A stretch of DNA of 64,000 bases from Yersinia aleksiciae (GTDB lineage: Bacteria; Pseudomonadota; Gammaproteobacteria; Enterobacterales; Enterobacteriaceae): positions 557,710 through 621,709 of the forward strand of contig NZ_CP011975.1 in NCBI RefSeq assembly GCF_001047675.1, written 5' to 3'. Positions 27,875 through 38,689 of the stretch are shown here, piece by piece. The notes beneath the pieces were generated by a model. That model searched no databases, was not told where the DNA came from, and saw only the letters and a program-made list of their open reading frames with translations. Numbering within the stretch: the first letter of the stretch is position 1; each line of letters starts with the position of its first letter. The position numbers were made by a program, and so were the translations under genes.

Positions 27875-29841
27875 TATTCCCCCTCCGACGCAGCGCCGCG
27901 TTTTAACTTTTTGCTCATCCGGTAGCGCGGATCGAGCATACAGCAGATACCGCCGATCGCCATAAACACCCCACCGTACCAGATCCAGCGAACGAAGGGT
28001 TTGTAATACAAGCGCACCGCCCATGAACCGTCATCCAGCTCTTCGCCCAATGCGGCATAAAGATCTCGGGTTAGGCCGCCATCAATGGCCGCTTCGGTCA
28101 TCATCGAACGGGCTACGCTGTAATAGCGTTTTTCCGCATGTAGGGTCGCTTCCGGCTTGCCATGACGGGTGACATCAATGATCCCTACGCCGCCAGTGTA
28201 GTTTGGCCCTTTAACGTCATGAACGTCGCGGAAAACAAAGTGATAATCGTGGATATCAATGCTATCACCGGCCTTCATGCGCACATCGCGCTCAACACTA
28301 TAATTTTGGCTAAACGCAATACCGATCACGGTGACGGCCACACCCAGATGGCCCAGCACCATGCCCCAGTGGCTGCGGGAGAGGTGGCTCAGCCCGCGCC
28401 AGAAACTGTGGCGATGCGTGGCGCGCTCGTGTAGCTCCATTAATGTCAGGATAATCACCCAGATAGACATCATCAAGCCGACCACCGTCATACCGGCAAT
28501 GGTGTCTTGCAGCAGCCACGGCACCAGAATCGACAGCAGCAAAGTGACCACCAGTGCCACCCCCAAACGTCGCCACAGCTTACTCGGTTCATCACGACGC
28601 CAGCGTACCAGCGGCCCGATCCCCATCAGCAGCGCCATCGGCGCCATCAACCAAGTAAACATGGTATTAAAGAAGGGTTCGCCGATAGAGATGCTGCCCA
28701 GCCCCAGCTGTTTGTGGACCAGTGGCAGCAAGGTACCCAGTAACACCACCAGCATGGCGGCAATCAGCAGCACGTTATTCCCCAGCAGGAAGGTCTCGCG
28801 CGAGAACACTTCATGTTGCGTCCGGCTGCGCACTTGTGCGCCTTTGACCGCGTACAGCAGCAAGGAGCCGCCGATGACAATCACCAGATAGGCCAAAATA
28901 AACATGCCGCGCGCCGGATCAGAGGCAAACGAGTGCACCGAGACCAGCACACCAGAACGCACCAAGAATGTCCCCATCAGGCACAATGAGAATGCGGTGA
29001 TGGCGAGCAGCACTGTCCAGGCTTTGAATGTGCCGCGTTTTTCAGTCACCGCCAGCGAGTGAATCAGCGCCGTACCGGCTAACCAAGGCATAAAGGAGGC
29101 ATTTTCTACCGGGTCCCAGAACCACCAACCGCCCCAGCCGAGCTCATAGTAGGCCCATGCCGAACCGAGCACGATCCCCATGGTCAGGAACACCCATGCG
29201 GCTTGCGTCCAGGGTCGTGACCAACGCGCCCAGGCACTGTCGAGTCGCCCGGCCATTAAGGAAGCAATGGCGAAAGCAAAGGCCACCGAGAAACCGACGT
29301 AACCCATATAGAGCAGCGGCGGGTGGAATATCAGCCCGATATCCTGCAACAGCGGGTTCAGGTCGTTGCCATCAATGGGGAAGTTCGGCAAGGTGCGGGT
29401 AAACGGGTTTGAGGTCATGATAATGAACAGCAAGAAGCCGCCAGTAATCATCCCCAGCACCGACAACACTCTGGCTACCGCATCATCCGGCATTGAGCGG
29501 CTAAACAGCGCCACCGCCAGTGACCAGCAACTGAGCAGTAACACCCACAGCAGCAGTGATCCCTCGTGTGCACCCCAGCTGGCCGCGATCCGGTAGTAGA
29601 TCGGCAGATGTGAATTCGAGTTAGCCGCCACATAGGAGACGGTGAAATCATTCACCACAAATGCGTAGATAAGACATATAAATGAAAGCGCAATAGTGGC
29701 GAACATGCCGTAAGTCAGCGGCCTGCCGGTGGCCATCATGCGGGCATCCTGCCGCGCGGCCCCCCACTGCGGGTAGAGGCTCAGTAGCAGCGAGATCGCC
29801 AGTGCCAGACATAACAAAAAACTGCCAATTTCAGGCATCAT
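27874..29841 (-). CDS. ccmF: heme lyase subunit CcmF
   Basis: A 655-residue polytopic membrane protein, the core of the cytochrome c synthetase that attaches heme to apocytochrome CxxCH motifs. The periplasmic WWD heme-handling motif, [20 protein letters not shown] (near residue 235), is intact. So are conserved His-containing loops ([32 protein letters not shown]) and a C-terminal periplasmic domain ([21 protein letters not shown]). It is in the standard place in ccmABCDEFGH(I), overlapping ccmE at its start (ATGA). Confidence 0.96.
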   Translation of the reverse strand: MMPEIGSFLLCLALAISLLLSLYPQWGAARQDARMMATGRPLTYGMFATIALSFICLIYAFVVNDFTVSYVAANSNSHLPIYYRIAASWGAHEGSLLLWVLLLSCWSLAVALFSRSMPDDAVARVLSVLGMITGGFLLFIIMTSNPFTRTLPNFPIDGNDLNPLLQDIGLIFHPPLLYMGYVGFSVAFAFAIASLMAGRLDSAWARWSRPWTQAAWVFLTMGIVLGSAWAYYELGWGGWWFWDPVENASFMPWLAGTALIHSLAVTEKRGTFKAWTVLLAITAFSLCLMGTFLVRSGVLVSVHSFASDPARGMFILAYLVIVIGGSLLLYAVKGAQVRSRTQHEVFSRETFLLGNNVLLIAAMLVVLLGTLLPLVHKQLGLGSISIGEPFFNTMFTWLMAPMALLMGIGPLVRWRRDEPSKLWRRLGVALVVTLLLSILVPWLLQDTIAGMTVVGLMMSIWVIILTLMELHERATHRHSFWRGLSHLSRSHWGMVLGHLGVAVTVIGIAFSQNYSVERDVRMKAGDSIDIHDYHFVFRDVHDVKGPNYTGGVGIIDVTRHGKPEATLHAEKRYYSVARSMMTEAAIDGGLTRDLYAALGEELDDGSWAVRLYYKPFVRWIWYGGVFMAIGGICCMLDPRYRMSKKLKRGAASEGE

Positions 29842-30332
29842 GAGGCATTGCCCCCACTGTTGGCGCTACTGTAAGCCTCGGCTGGCCGTGTATGGTTCTC
29901 TTTCATCGCTTCTTTAACTTCGGGTGGGGTGTATTTTTCATCATGTTTTGCCAGCACTTCTTTGGCATTGATGGTATTGCCTTTCGCAAATACCCCTTGC
30001 GCCACCACCCCCTGCCCCTCACGGAACAGATCTGGCAGTATGCCGGTATAGGTCACAGTGACCGCGCCGCGCGCATCATAAACCTTAAAACTCATCTCCA
30101 GCGTCTTATTATCTCGTTTGACCGACCCCGGCATCACCATGCCGCCAATGCGCAAACGCTGGCCGATTTCCGGCTTCTCATGGCGCTCACCTTTGCCCTG
30201 CAAAATTTCGCCCGGCGTATAAAACAAATCAATATTTGAGCGCAAGGCATACAGCACCAGTGTGGTGGTCAAACCGATCCCGATCAGCACCACCAGCGCC
30301 AGATAGAGCCGACTTTTTCTCCGTGGATTCAC
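29838..30332 (-). CDS. ccmE: heme chaperone CcmE
   Basis: A 164-residue protein with one N-terminal membrane anchor ([22 protein letters not shown]) and a periplasmic OB-fold domain. The covalent heme-binding histidine is in [14 protein letters not shown] (near residue 130), the form that requires CcmABCD for loading. The C-terminal tail is flexible and Ser/Gly/Asn-rich. It lies between ccmD and ccmF with four-base overlaps on both sides. Confidence 0.95.
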   Translation of the reverse strand: MNPRRKSRLYLALVVLIGIGLTTTLVLYALRSNIDLFYTPGEILQGKGERHEKPEIGQRLRIGGMVMPGSVKRDNKTLEMSFKVYDARGAVTVTYTGILPDLFREGQGVVAQGVFAKGNTINAKEVLAKHDEKYTPPEVKEAMKENHTRPAEAYSSANSGGNAS

Positions 30333-30547
30333 TGTTGTTTCTCCTGTGAATGGGCTGAGTGCTGACGAATACGCTGTTCTCTGGCCTGACGCCGCTCAAT
30401 ATCCGCTAATAACTGTTTGTGCTGCCACAACGTATGTAGCCACAAACCCAGCAGTGAGAGTAATGTGGCCGCCACCGCCAGCCAGACATAAAAGGCGTAG
30501 CCGCCCATGGCAAAAAATGCCGCCCAAGAGTCAAAGGCCGGTTTCAT
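30329..30547 (-). CDS. ccmD: heme exporter protein CcmD
   Basis: A 72-residue protein with a single membrane segment ([24 protein letters not shown]) and a basic, Gln/Arg-rich cytoplasmic tail, as expected for CcmD. It stabilises CcmC-CcmE and is needed to release holo-CcmE. It overlaps ccmC and ccmE by four bases each. Confidence 0.93.
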   Translation of the reverse strand: MKPAFDSWAAFFAMGGYAFYVWLAVAATLLSLLGLWLHTLWQHKQLLADIERRQAREQRIRQHSAHSQEKQQ

Positions 30548-31281
30548 ACTCGTGGCTCCTTACGCAATAAGGCGCTAACCCAAGGGCGATGCCGCTCTTG
30601 CTGCAAAATCAGATTGCGCAGACGCATTAATGTCAGGGTGATAAAACAGAATAGGTAGCCAAAAATCGCCCAGCGCAACGGTGAGCGCATACTCGGATCG
30701 ATGCTCTGCTGCATGTTGGTTGAACCTTGGTGCAGGGTATTCCACCAAATAACCGAGAAATGAATGATCGGGATATTGACCACGCCAACCAAGACTAAAA
30801 TACCCGCCGCACGCCCCGCCAGCTTGCGGTCTTCGAAAGCGTTATACAGGGCGATCACCCCCAGATAGAGGAACAATAGCACCAGCTCAGAAGTCAGGCG
30901 TGCATCCCAGATCCACCAGGTGCCCCACATAGGTTTGCCCCAAGTGGAACCGGTAACTAAGGCAATGAAGGTAAATACCGCCCCCACCGGTGCCATGGCG
31001 GCCAGCACCTTGTCGGACATTTTCATTTGCCAGACCAATCCGACGAACGCTGCTATCGCCATCGACATATAGATGCCCATCGACCAGATGGCCGCCGGAA
31101 CATGCAAATAGATGATACGGAAGCTATCACCTTGCTGGTAATCCGAGGGAGCAAAACCAAATCCCCACACCCAGCCCACCAGCAGACAGATAGCCGCGAC
31201 TATGCCCAGCCAGGGAATAAATCGGCCGCACAGCTGATAGAGCCGTTCGGGTTTAGCCAATTGATGAAACCATTTCCACAT
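30544..31281 (-). CDS. ccmC: heme transfer protein CcmC
   Basis: A 245-residue membrane protein with six apparent membrane segments and the tryptophan-rich WWD-type motif WGKPMWGTWWIWDARLTSEL (near residue 120). It also has conserved periplasmic His residues (YLHVPAAIWSMG; FSVIWWNTLHQG). CcmC attaches heme to CcmE. It is preceded by an unusually long 158-bp gap after ccmB. Confidence 0.95.
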   Translation of the reverse strand: MWKWFHQLAKPERLYQLCGRFIPWLGIVAAICLLVGWVWGFGFAPSDYQQGDSFRIIYLHVPAAIWSMGIYMSMAIAAFVGLVWQMKMSDKVLAAMAPVGAVFTFIALVTGSTWGKPMWGTWWIWDARLTSELVLLFLYLGVIALYNAFEDRKLAGRAAGILVLVGVVNIPIIHFSVIWWNTLHQGSTNMQQSIDPSMRSPLRWAIFGYLFCFITLTLMRLRNLILQQERHRPWVSALLRKEPRV

Positions 31282-31439
31282 TTTTCATTGCTCACGTTGA
31301 AATTGGACAGGTATCACCACATTGGCAATACCGGTGCAGGATACGGCGCACAATCTGCTCTGACTGGCGTTGGCTACCGCGTTTAAGCTTCTGAAAATCG
31401 GTACTCATTTAACTGCCGTTTACCACCAAGGATAAACTG

Positions 31440-32099
31440 CTAGTGCACACTCACTCTCAACGCCGCTGCGGTAGCAAAAGGTGCAAGTGTCGCACTCCCT
31501 GCTAACATCGCCCCCAGAATGGCCAGATAACCGTCAATTGGCAGCGCCATCGAGGCCGCATCAATGGCCGCAGTGGCAAATATCAACACCGGGATATACA
31601 GAGGCAGTACCAATAAGCTCAGCAAAACACCGCCCTTGCGCAAACCAACGGTGAGCGCCACACCAATAGCGCCAATAAAACTTAAGGTCGGCGTCCCCAA
31701 TAACAGCGTTAGGGCCATCGCTATCGCGGTATTCATGTCGAGAGAGAGCAGCAACGCCACCAGTGGCGATAAAACAAGCAGTGGCAGTCCGGTAACCACC
31801 CAGTGAGCACACACTTTGCCTAACACCGTGAGCGCCAGCGGCGTGGGCAATAGCAGCAACTGCTCGAGCGACCCATCGAGAAAATCATCACGGAATAACC
31901 GCTCCAGCGATAACAGTGACGCCAAGAGTGCAGCAACCCAGACGATGCCCGGTGCAATGCGCGCTAACAATTGCGGCTCAGGGCCAATACCCAATGGAAA
32001 CAAGGTGATGACAATCAAAAAAAACCAGAGCGGGTTAACGATTTCGCCGCCTTTTCTGAAGGCTATTTTTAATTCACGGCGTAACACGCTGATAAACAT
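31440..32099 (-). CDS. ccmB: heme exporter protein CcmB
   Basis: A 219-residue polytopic membrane protein with six hydrophobic segments and the conserved LLSLERLFRDDFLDGSLEQLLLLP stretch. It forms the membrane part of the CcmAB ABC module needed to release heme-loaded CcmE from CcmC. Its ATG overlaps the ccmA stop by one base. Confidence 0.95.
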   Translation of the reverse strand: MFISVLRRELKIAFRKGGEIVNPLWFFLIVITLFPLGIGPEPQLLARIAPGIVWVAALLASLLSLERLFRDDFLDGSLEQLLLLPTPLALTVLGKVCAHWVVTGLPLLVLSPLVALLLSLDMNTAIAMALTLLLGTPTLSFIGAIGVALTVGLRKGGVLLSLLVLPLYIPVLIFATAAIDAASMALPIDGYLAILGAMLAGSATLAPFATAAALRVSVH

Positions 32100-32725
32100 T
32101 AATGCTCCTGCGTGTTGGTGAGACGAATTTTTCGCACGTGCTGACCGACAGCATCCAAGTCCTGATGTGTGGTCAGTAGCACCACTCCGCCGTTGGCAGC
32201 ATGTTCGACAAACAGCGCCAACAGTGTGCCGACGCCCTGCTTATCGATAGCAGTCAGCGGCTCATCCAAAATCCACAACGGCGACTGACTCAACCACAAG
32301 CGGGCCAGCGCCACCCGCCGTTGCTGCCCAGCCGATAACTGAGAAACCGGTAAATCTTCGTATCCCACCAGCCCGACCTGAGCCAGTGCTTGCCAGATTG
32401 CGGCGCTATCCACCTTTTGAAACACTGACTGATAAAACGCCAGATTTTCAAAAGGCGTCAGTACTGACTTAATACCCGGCTGATGGCCTAAAAACAGTAA
32501 ATCCTGATGATAGCGGGCGCGATCACGGCGGATATTCTCACCCAGCCAGTTCACCTGCCCCTCATCGGCATCGGCAAGTCCGGCCAAAATACGTAGCAAG
32601 CTGGTTTTACCCGCGCCGTTTTGCCCCTCAACCTGCACAATTTCGCCCGCAGCAACACAAAAACTTAACCCTTGGAATAAGTGTCGCTCATCTCGAATGC
32701 AGGTCAGATCTTTGGCTTCCAGCAT
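32099..32725 (-). CDS. ccmA: heme exporter ATPase CcmA
   Basis: A 208-residue ABC ATPase. Walker A is GQNGAGKTS (near residue 36), the signature is [14 protein letters not shown] (near 128), Walker B is [12 protein letters not shown] and the switch His lies in TTHQDL. Its energy drives release of holo-CcmE. First gene of the ccm operon; the operon reads leftward through ccmI over about 7 kb. Confidence 0.95.
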   Translation of the reverse strand: MLEAKDLTCIRDERHLFQGLSFCVAAGEIVQVEGQNGAGKTSLLRILAGLADADEGQVNWLGENIRRDRARYHQDLLFLGHQPGIKSVLTPFENLAFYQSVFQKVDSAAIWQALAQVGLVGYEDLPVSQLSAGQQRRVALARLWLSQSPLWILDEPLTAIDKQGVGTLLALFVEHAANGGVVLLTTHQDLDAVGQHVRKIRLTNTQEH

Positions 32726-33098
32726 GAAGGATTCTCTTCCACCGTAGGATTGTTAGTTCAGGAAAACCGAATGATAACATAAGGCTTAAACCTTACGTAG
32801 CATGGGTCTAACGCTATCCCTACCCTTATAGAGGTATTATTCGGCATAAGATCAAATTTCTGTAGAAAAAATCGACAGCGTTAAAATTTGGTTACTTTTT
32901 TCTTTCACACAATTTATCTCCTCGCTATCCCGCAGGTAGCATGCGGTAAACTGTGAGTTTGGATTGTCGACAGCACTTATTCACCCTAAATTGGTGACAG
33001 AGTGACCAAACAGACCGCTAACTGCTTATTATCTGGGTCAAAATGCGTATAATGCTCCAGCAGCATATTTCACCGGCAACCACCCTGCCGATGACCGG
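32726..33098. promoter_or_regulatory. ccmA / argW divergent promoter region
   Basis: About 370 bp hold the leftward ccm promoter and the rightward tRNA promoter. A TATAAT -10 hexamer at 33048-33053, followed by a transcription start expected near 33060, fits the tRNA gene. No FNR or Nar site near ccmA was recognised. Confidence 0.45.
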
Positions 33099-33173
33099 GT
33101 CCCCGTAGTTAAACGGATATAACAAGCCCCTCCTAAGGGCTAGTTACTGGTTCGATTCCAGTCGGGGACACCA
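33099..33173 (+). tRNA. argW: tRNA-Arg (anticodon CCU), argW
   Basis: A 75-nt cloverleaf. The acceptor stem GTCCCCG pairs with CGGGGAC, the D-arm is GTAGTTAAACGGATATAAC, the anticodon arm is GCCCCTCCTAAGGGC with anticodon CCT, the T-arm contains GGTTCGATTCC, and an encoded CCA end closes it. It matches E. coli argW. The 3' end of argW is a well-known target of tyrosine integrases, and the following sequence looks like an island scar. Confidence 0.96.
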
Positions 33174-33720
33174 CTACAGCATTACCTCGCAACACCACGA
33201 CACACCAAAAACCCTTTCACAGCAACCTCTCCAGACAATCGACGTAACCGCACGTAACCACAAATAACCGTGAATAAAGTATAAAGTGGGGGTAGTATCA
33301 GGGGTATTGAAAAGGCCTCTACATAGGATACCCCCGCAATACCATTATCAGCCAGGCAGCTAGAAACAAGAGAAGGCCTATACAATTGCAGAGCGGAGGC
33401 TGGTTCCGGCTAATACTGAGTAAGTCGCTAAATGGTTTTATGGGCTGATCAATCATGGAGACTTATTGAAACAGATTAAGTTTGGACGACTATCTGGTTA
33501 GAAATATTCTGATTATCTCGCGTGGAAATCGAACCTGATAATCGGGCCACAGAAAACAGTATGAGATGCAAATTGATAGTGTTATTAGGAGGATCCATAT
33601 AACACTACAATGAAGAACCTTTTCAAATGGTGCTCCATAAACTATTAAGTGAAATCAGCCGGGACACCGTTTTCACACCACCGAATGCCCCTTTTACTTG
33701 ATATTAAAACCCACTCTCCA
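33174..33720. mobile_element. degraded integration scar downstream of argW
   Basis: No intact gene is present for nearly 900 bp after the tRNA. The first 150 bp resemble the segment that usually separates a tRNA att site from an island integrase gene: it has CAACCTCTCCAGACAATC, then ACGTAACC-type repeats, then GGGGGTAG and AGGGGTAT blocks. No integrase frame follows. CAGCCGGGACACC at 33656-33668 resembles the tRNA 3' end (CAGTCGGGGACACC, 33160-33173) and may be a decayed second att copy. The element type is inferred. Confidence 0.4.
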
Positions 33721-33930
33721 TCAATGCCCCAATGCCAATTTCCATGCCGGTAAAGTATATCGAATACAGTACGGGACTGTTCCGCGTTCGAATAATCCCC
33801 CTTGAGCTAATGAACCAGCATCAAAAGTATCGAAGCCAAACTGGTCAAGTAGCGTACTCACTCTTTGTTTAGACTCGGTGTCATCACCTGCAATGGGCAA
33901 GGCGCGCCGATCAGGCGTTCCTGCTACACC
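33721..33930 (-). pseudogene. C-terminal remnant of an F420-dependent NADP oxidoreductase-like protein
   Basis: On the minus strand one frame encodes about 68 residues before its stop at 33721-33723. They include PDRRALPIAGDD, QRVSTLLDQFGFDTFDAGSL and LFERGTVPYC. This is the characteristic end of NADPH-dependent F420-reductase-like Rossmann proteins (NAD-binding domain 2 family). An in-frame TAG directly upstream, the absence of a start codon and the missing N-terminal nucleotide-binding half show that it is a fragment. It lies in the degraded region after argW and was probably left by an island or neighbouring deletion. Confidence 0.7.
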
Positions 33931-34063
33931 CTATACGCTCCTTTCCCCCGTCTGACTATTCAATAACCTGATAAAAAGTGTAAAATAGGCGATTAGCGAG
34001 ACAGTAATCGATTATTTATCAATTTTTTATATTTATTAAATTTAATTTCAAGGGGTTAGCAAG

Positions 34064-34402
34064 ATGAGTTTACCAAACTGTCCAAAATGCAGTTCTGAAT
34101 TTACATGGCAGGAAGGGGAACAACTGAATTGCCCAGAGTGTGGTCATGAGTGGTCAGAGAACGGTGCTTCAGCAGCAGACGAAGAAGGGTTGGTGGTACG
34201 TGATGCCAATGGTAACCTGCTGATTGACGGCGACTCGGTCACTGTTATTAAGGATCTGAAAGTCAAAGGCAGCTCTTCAACCTTGAAAATCGGCACCAAA
34301 GTGAAAGGCATCCGTCTGGTTGAAGGTGACCACAATATCGATTGTAAAATTGATGGATTTGGTCAAATGAAGCTGAAATCTGAGTTTGTTAAGAAAAACT
34401 AA
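34064..34402 (+). CDS. yjdM: zinc-ribbon protein YjdM (formerly PhnA)
   Basis: A 112-residue protein with an N-terminal zinc ribbon ([11 protein letters not shown] and [10 protein letters not shown]) and a C-terminal SH3-like domain ([46 protein letters not shown]), nearly identical to E. coli YjdM. The old name PhnA came from a presumed phosphonate role that is not supported for this protein; its function remains open. AAGGGG lies about ten bases upstream of the ATG. It stands alone and marks the return of conserved genes after the argW scar. Confidence 0.93.
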   Translation: MSLPNCPKCSSEFTWQEGEQLNCPECGHEWSENGASAADEEGLVVRDANGNLLIDGDSVTVIKDLKVKGSSSTLKIGTKVKGIRLVEGDHNIDCKIDGFGQMKLKSEFVKKN

Positions 34403-34729
34403 TGACTTAACCGCTCATTTGCCCCCCATAAAAGGCGCTAACTATCCACGCTTTTTGCTATGTGCTGACTTCGGGGGGCCGTTCGTCACTCTCTACCCTC
34501 ACCTGCTTTCTCCACCCTAATTAATATATTCGCGATCTTACGCCCTAAGTGCACCACTACTGCTGAAAGATGCAAGTTTCCTCCTCACCTAATCCGTTTC
34601 TCGGCAACACATTCTGTCGCCGCACTAATTTAGATATATCTTTTTTGCGTTACCCTCTTGCCAACTACGATATATCGATATAGTTTAGATATATCGAAAT
34701 TGTTTCGATATATCTAAAGGAGAGTCATT
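34403..34729 (+). promoter_or_regulatory. yjdM-padR intergenic region with phased GATATATC operators
   Basis: Four GATATATC octamers occur at 34633, 34669, 34688 and 34707. The last three are spaced exactly 19 bp apart. The last two form a perfect 16-bp inverted repeat (TTTAGATATATCGAAA, loop TTG, then its complement, 34684-34718) that ends at the ribosome site AAAGGAG. A TTGCCA -35-like hexamer at 34658-34663 places the promoter spacer over the octamer at 34669. This is very probably the autoregulatory operator of the PadR gene. The upstream part of the gap shows nothing specific. Confidence 0.7.
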
Positions 34730-35395
34730 ATGTTTGGATTTTCAAAACGAGGTCATCGTCATGGCGAAGAGCATCACGAAGGGCAGCACCGTTGCGGCGA
34801 GAGAATGCATCGCGGTGGCCGCCACCCTATGATGGGTGACAGAACGGAAGCAATGAGAGGCGGCAGACGCGGGCGTGGTGATAAAATGCATCGCTTGTTT
34901 GAACACGGTGATTTACGTGTTGTTTTGCTGGCGCTGGTTGATAAAAAACCCAGCCATGGCTATGAGCTGATTAAGGCTATCGAAGAGGCGTCATCAGGGC
35001 TTTATGTACCAAGTCCAGGGGTGATCTACCCGACACTCACCCTGCTGGAAGAGCAAGATTTTGTCACGCCAGTGGCAACCGGTAATGGCCGCAAAAGCTA
35101 CCAGATCACTGAAGCTGGCAAGGTTGAATTGCAGCAAAATCAAGAGATGGTCGATGTGATTTTCTCTCGACTGGCACAGGTCAATCGTCGCCCTGAGGGG
35201 AATCTGGCAGAAGGGATTTCCGATGCCATGCACCGTTTACGTCATATTTTGCGCAGTAACATGGTGCGGTCAGATGTCACGCCAGAGCAGGTTGTCCGCA
35301 TAAATGCCGCTTTAATTACCGCAGTAGAAGCTATCGAAAAAGAGTTAACTCCCGCGTCAGTGGCGACTGATGTGAATGTACAGGAGAAAAACTGA
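34730..35395 (+). CDS. PadR family regulator with His-rich N-terminus (YqjI-like)
   Basis: A 221-residue protein. Residues 1-55 are rich in His, Gly, Arg and Glu (GHRHGEEHHEGQHRCGERMHRGGRHP), a likely metal-binding extension. A PadR winged helix follows (about 58-140: DLRVVLLALVDKKPSHGYELIKAIEEAS, SPGVIYPTLTLLEEQDFV), then a C-terminal helical dimerisation region. The layout is that of E. coli YqjI, an iron/nickel-responsive repressor of the ferric reductase yqjH, but no yqjH-like gene is adjacent. Instead a DUF3861 gene overlaps its stop (TGATG). The operator array upstream suggests autorepression; metal control is inference. Confidence 0.85.
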   Translation: MFGFSKRGHRHGEEHHEGQHRCGERMHRGGRHPMMGDRTEAMRGGRRGRGDKMHRLFEHGDLRVVLLALVDKKPSHGYELIKAIEEASSGLYVPSPGVIYPTLTLLEEQDFVTPVATGNGRKSYQITEAGKVELQQNQEMVDVIFSRLAQVNRRPEGNLAEGISDAMHRLRHILRSNMVRSDVTPEQVVRINAALITAVEAIEKELTPASVATDVNVQEKN

Positions 35396-35718
35396 TGCCC
35401 GGCTATCGTTATCGCATTACTGTTGAACCGCTCACCGATCGTAAAGGTGAGCCAATGGATAAAGCACCGGTCACCTTTGAAGTCGAGAATCATGATGAGA
35501 TCCTCGGCATCATCGACCGATTGCAGGCGCGTGAAGATCTGGACTTCGGCAAAGATAAAACAGCGGCATTTGCGGTGGGACTGAAACTGTTTTCAGAAAC
35601 CATGATGGAGAACCGCAAGCACCCGCTGTTTGCCCCAATGCGCACAGCATTTATGGAGTTTATGACCCTACTGAAAAAAGGCTCACCTCGCGACCGTCAT
35701 GAGGATGGCGAGCAGTAA
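35395..35718 (+). CDS. DUF3861 domain-containing protein
   Basis: A 107-residue soluble protein (MPGYRYRITVEPL, VTFEVENHDEILGIIDRLQAREDLDFGKDKTAAFAVGLKLFSETM) matching the DUF3861 family, which has no known function. Its ATG overlaps the stop of the PadR gene by one base, so the two are translationally coupled and share the operator array. A terminator follows. The constant pairing suggests a role under the same metal or stress signal, which is inferred from context only. Confidence 0.85.
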   Translation: MPGYRYRITVEPLTDRKGEPMDKAPVTFEVENHDEILGIIDRLQAREDLDFGKDKTAAFAVGLKLFSETMMENRKHPLFAPMRTAFMEFMTLLKKGSPRDRHEDGEQ

Positions 35719-35748
35719 AACAGAATAAGGTCATTTATGCATTATCTC

Positions 35749-35785
35749 GCGGGAATATCCATTATCGACGATATTCCCGGCATTT

Positions 35786-35787
<2 letters not shown>
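35749..35787 (+). terminator. terminator of the padR-DUF3861 operon
   Basis: A 10-bp stem (CGGGAATATC with GATATTCCCG, loop of ten) is followed by GCATTTTTAAC, about 30 bp after the DUF3861 stop. The T-run touches the convergent ascB 3' end. Confidence 0.8.
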
Positions 35788-37231
<1,444 letters not shown>

Positions 37232-38689
37232 TTAGTTAATTTTCACTGCATTCTGCGCAACAACTGCGTCGGAAGGATGGGCGCTATCACCTTCACTGTT
37301 CTCAACAGGAATATCCTCAAACCCCAACAAGAGTGTGGTGACAAACGAAATCACTATCGCCAGCACCATGACGCCAAACACCCAGACGATACTCATTGGA
37401 TTTGTCGGATCGAAGAACTGAACACTGGTAAATAGCCCAGGGGATGCCATCGAGTGGCTGGCCAGTCCGCCAATTCCGGCGACAGCGCCACAAATAAAGC
37501 CACTGATTAAGCTGGCGATCAACGGACGTTTGAGCCGTAAGGCGACACCGTAAAGTGCAGGTTCAGAAATACCGGCCACAATTGCGGATGCCGCCGCTGC
37601 CAGTGCTGTCTGGCGCAGTTCTGGGTTTTTAGTTCGCCATGCCACCGCCAGCGAGGAGCCACCGAGTGAAAGGTTAGCACCAATTTCAGACGGCATAACC
37701 ATGCCCTCTTTTCCAGTTTCGGCGATGGTTTGAATAATCGTCGGGGTAAAAACGCGATGCATGCCCGTCATCACCAGTAATGGCCAGAGTGCCCCCATAA
37801 TCGCAACAGAGAGCCAACCCAGATAATCATGAACGGTATAGACCAAGGAAGAGATGCCACTGCCGATCCAGATCCCCAATGGGCCGATAAACATAATGGC
37901 TATCGGGGCGGAAATCAGCACAATCAGCATCGGTTTAAGGAAGTTTTTGGTCACGGCAGGGGTAATGCGATCGACCCAACGCTCAATATAAGAGAGCAGC
38001 CAGGTCATGCATAACGCGGGGATCACGGTATAAGTGTACTTCACCGCCGTGACGGATAATCCCATAAATTCAACCTGTTGACCTTGCGCAGCTTTAGCCA
38101 TCAAATCAATAAAAGTGGGATGGACCAGCACCCCGGCAATGGCGATAGCCAGCGACATGTTGGTTTTGAATTTGATTGCGGCGGAAGCAGCAACCATCAC
38201 GGGCAAGAAGAAGAAAGCGCCGTCGCCAATGACATTCAGAATGATGAGTGTTGAAGAGCCTTTGCCGAAGATACCGGTCATATCCAGTATCATCGCCAGC
38301 AATTTGACCATCGAACCACCAATGATCGCCGGTATCAGCGGCGACATGGTGCCAATCAGCGCATCAAGTATCCCTGCCCCAATCCGTTTTAAGGTGATTC
38401 TGTTTTTTTGTGGTGCGCTATTTGCCGGTAATGCGCCTTCCGGCAGGAGTTTCAGAACTTCTGCATAGGCATAGGAGACATTATTACCAATGATGACCTG
38501 GCACTGGTTTTCATTGCGCACCACCCCGAGCACGCCACTGATGGCCTTCAACTTAGCCAGATCGACCGCGTTATCATCTTTGAGTACAAAGCGTAACCGC
38601 GTCATACAGTGGGTCACAGCCCCGATGTTACCGACGCCACCAATGGCATCGACTATCAGTTGAGATACTGCGGCATAATTCTTAGACAT
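37232..38689 (-). CDS. ascF: beta-glucoside PTS transporter EIIBC component AscF
   Basis: A 485-residue protein, the E. coli AscF length. The N-terminal EIIB domain has the phospho-accepting Cys in AVTHCMTRLRFVLKD (near residue 26). The EIIC domain has about ten membrane segments, the GITEP-like motif GISEPALYGV and a second site, VFTPTIIQTIAETGKEG. No EIIA domain is fused, so a separate EIIA (Crr) must supply phosphate. The ATG at 38689 matches the family start (MSKNYAAVSQLIVDAIGG); the frame extends to 38716. First gene of ascFB. Confidence 0.95.
   Translation of the reverse strand: MSKNYAAVSQLIVDAIGGVGNIGAVTHCMTRLRFVLKDDNAVDLAKLKAISGVLGVVRNENQCQVIIGNNVSYAYAEVLKLLPEGALPANSAPQKNRITLKRIGAGILDALIGTMSPLIPAIIGGSMVKLLAMILDMTGIFGKGSSTLIILNVIGDGAFFFLPVMVAASAAIKFKTNMSLAIAIAGVLVHPTFIDLMAKAAQGQQVEFMGLSVTAVKYTYTVIPALCMTWLLSYIERWVDRITPAVTKNFLKPMLIVLISAPIAIMFIGPLGIWIGSGISSLVYTVHDYLGWLSVAIMGALWPLLVMTGMHRVFTPTIIQTIAETGKEGMVMPSEIGANLSLGGSSLAVAWRTKNPELRQTALAAAASAIVAGISEPALYGVALRLKRPLIASLISGFICGAVAGIGGLASHSMASPGLFTSVQFFDPTNPMSIVWVFGVMVLAIVISFVTTLLLGFEDIPVENSEGDSAHPSDAVVAQNAVKIN

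Noticed and set aside
33182-33385. 67-codon leftward frame next to argW
   Set aside because: It lies in the island-scar region, with no domain, no good ribosome site and no likeness to an integrase in either frame.
33099-34063. Intact prophage or genomic island at argW
   Set aside because: No integrase, structural or cargo genes remain; only scar-like sequence and one gene fragment are visible.
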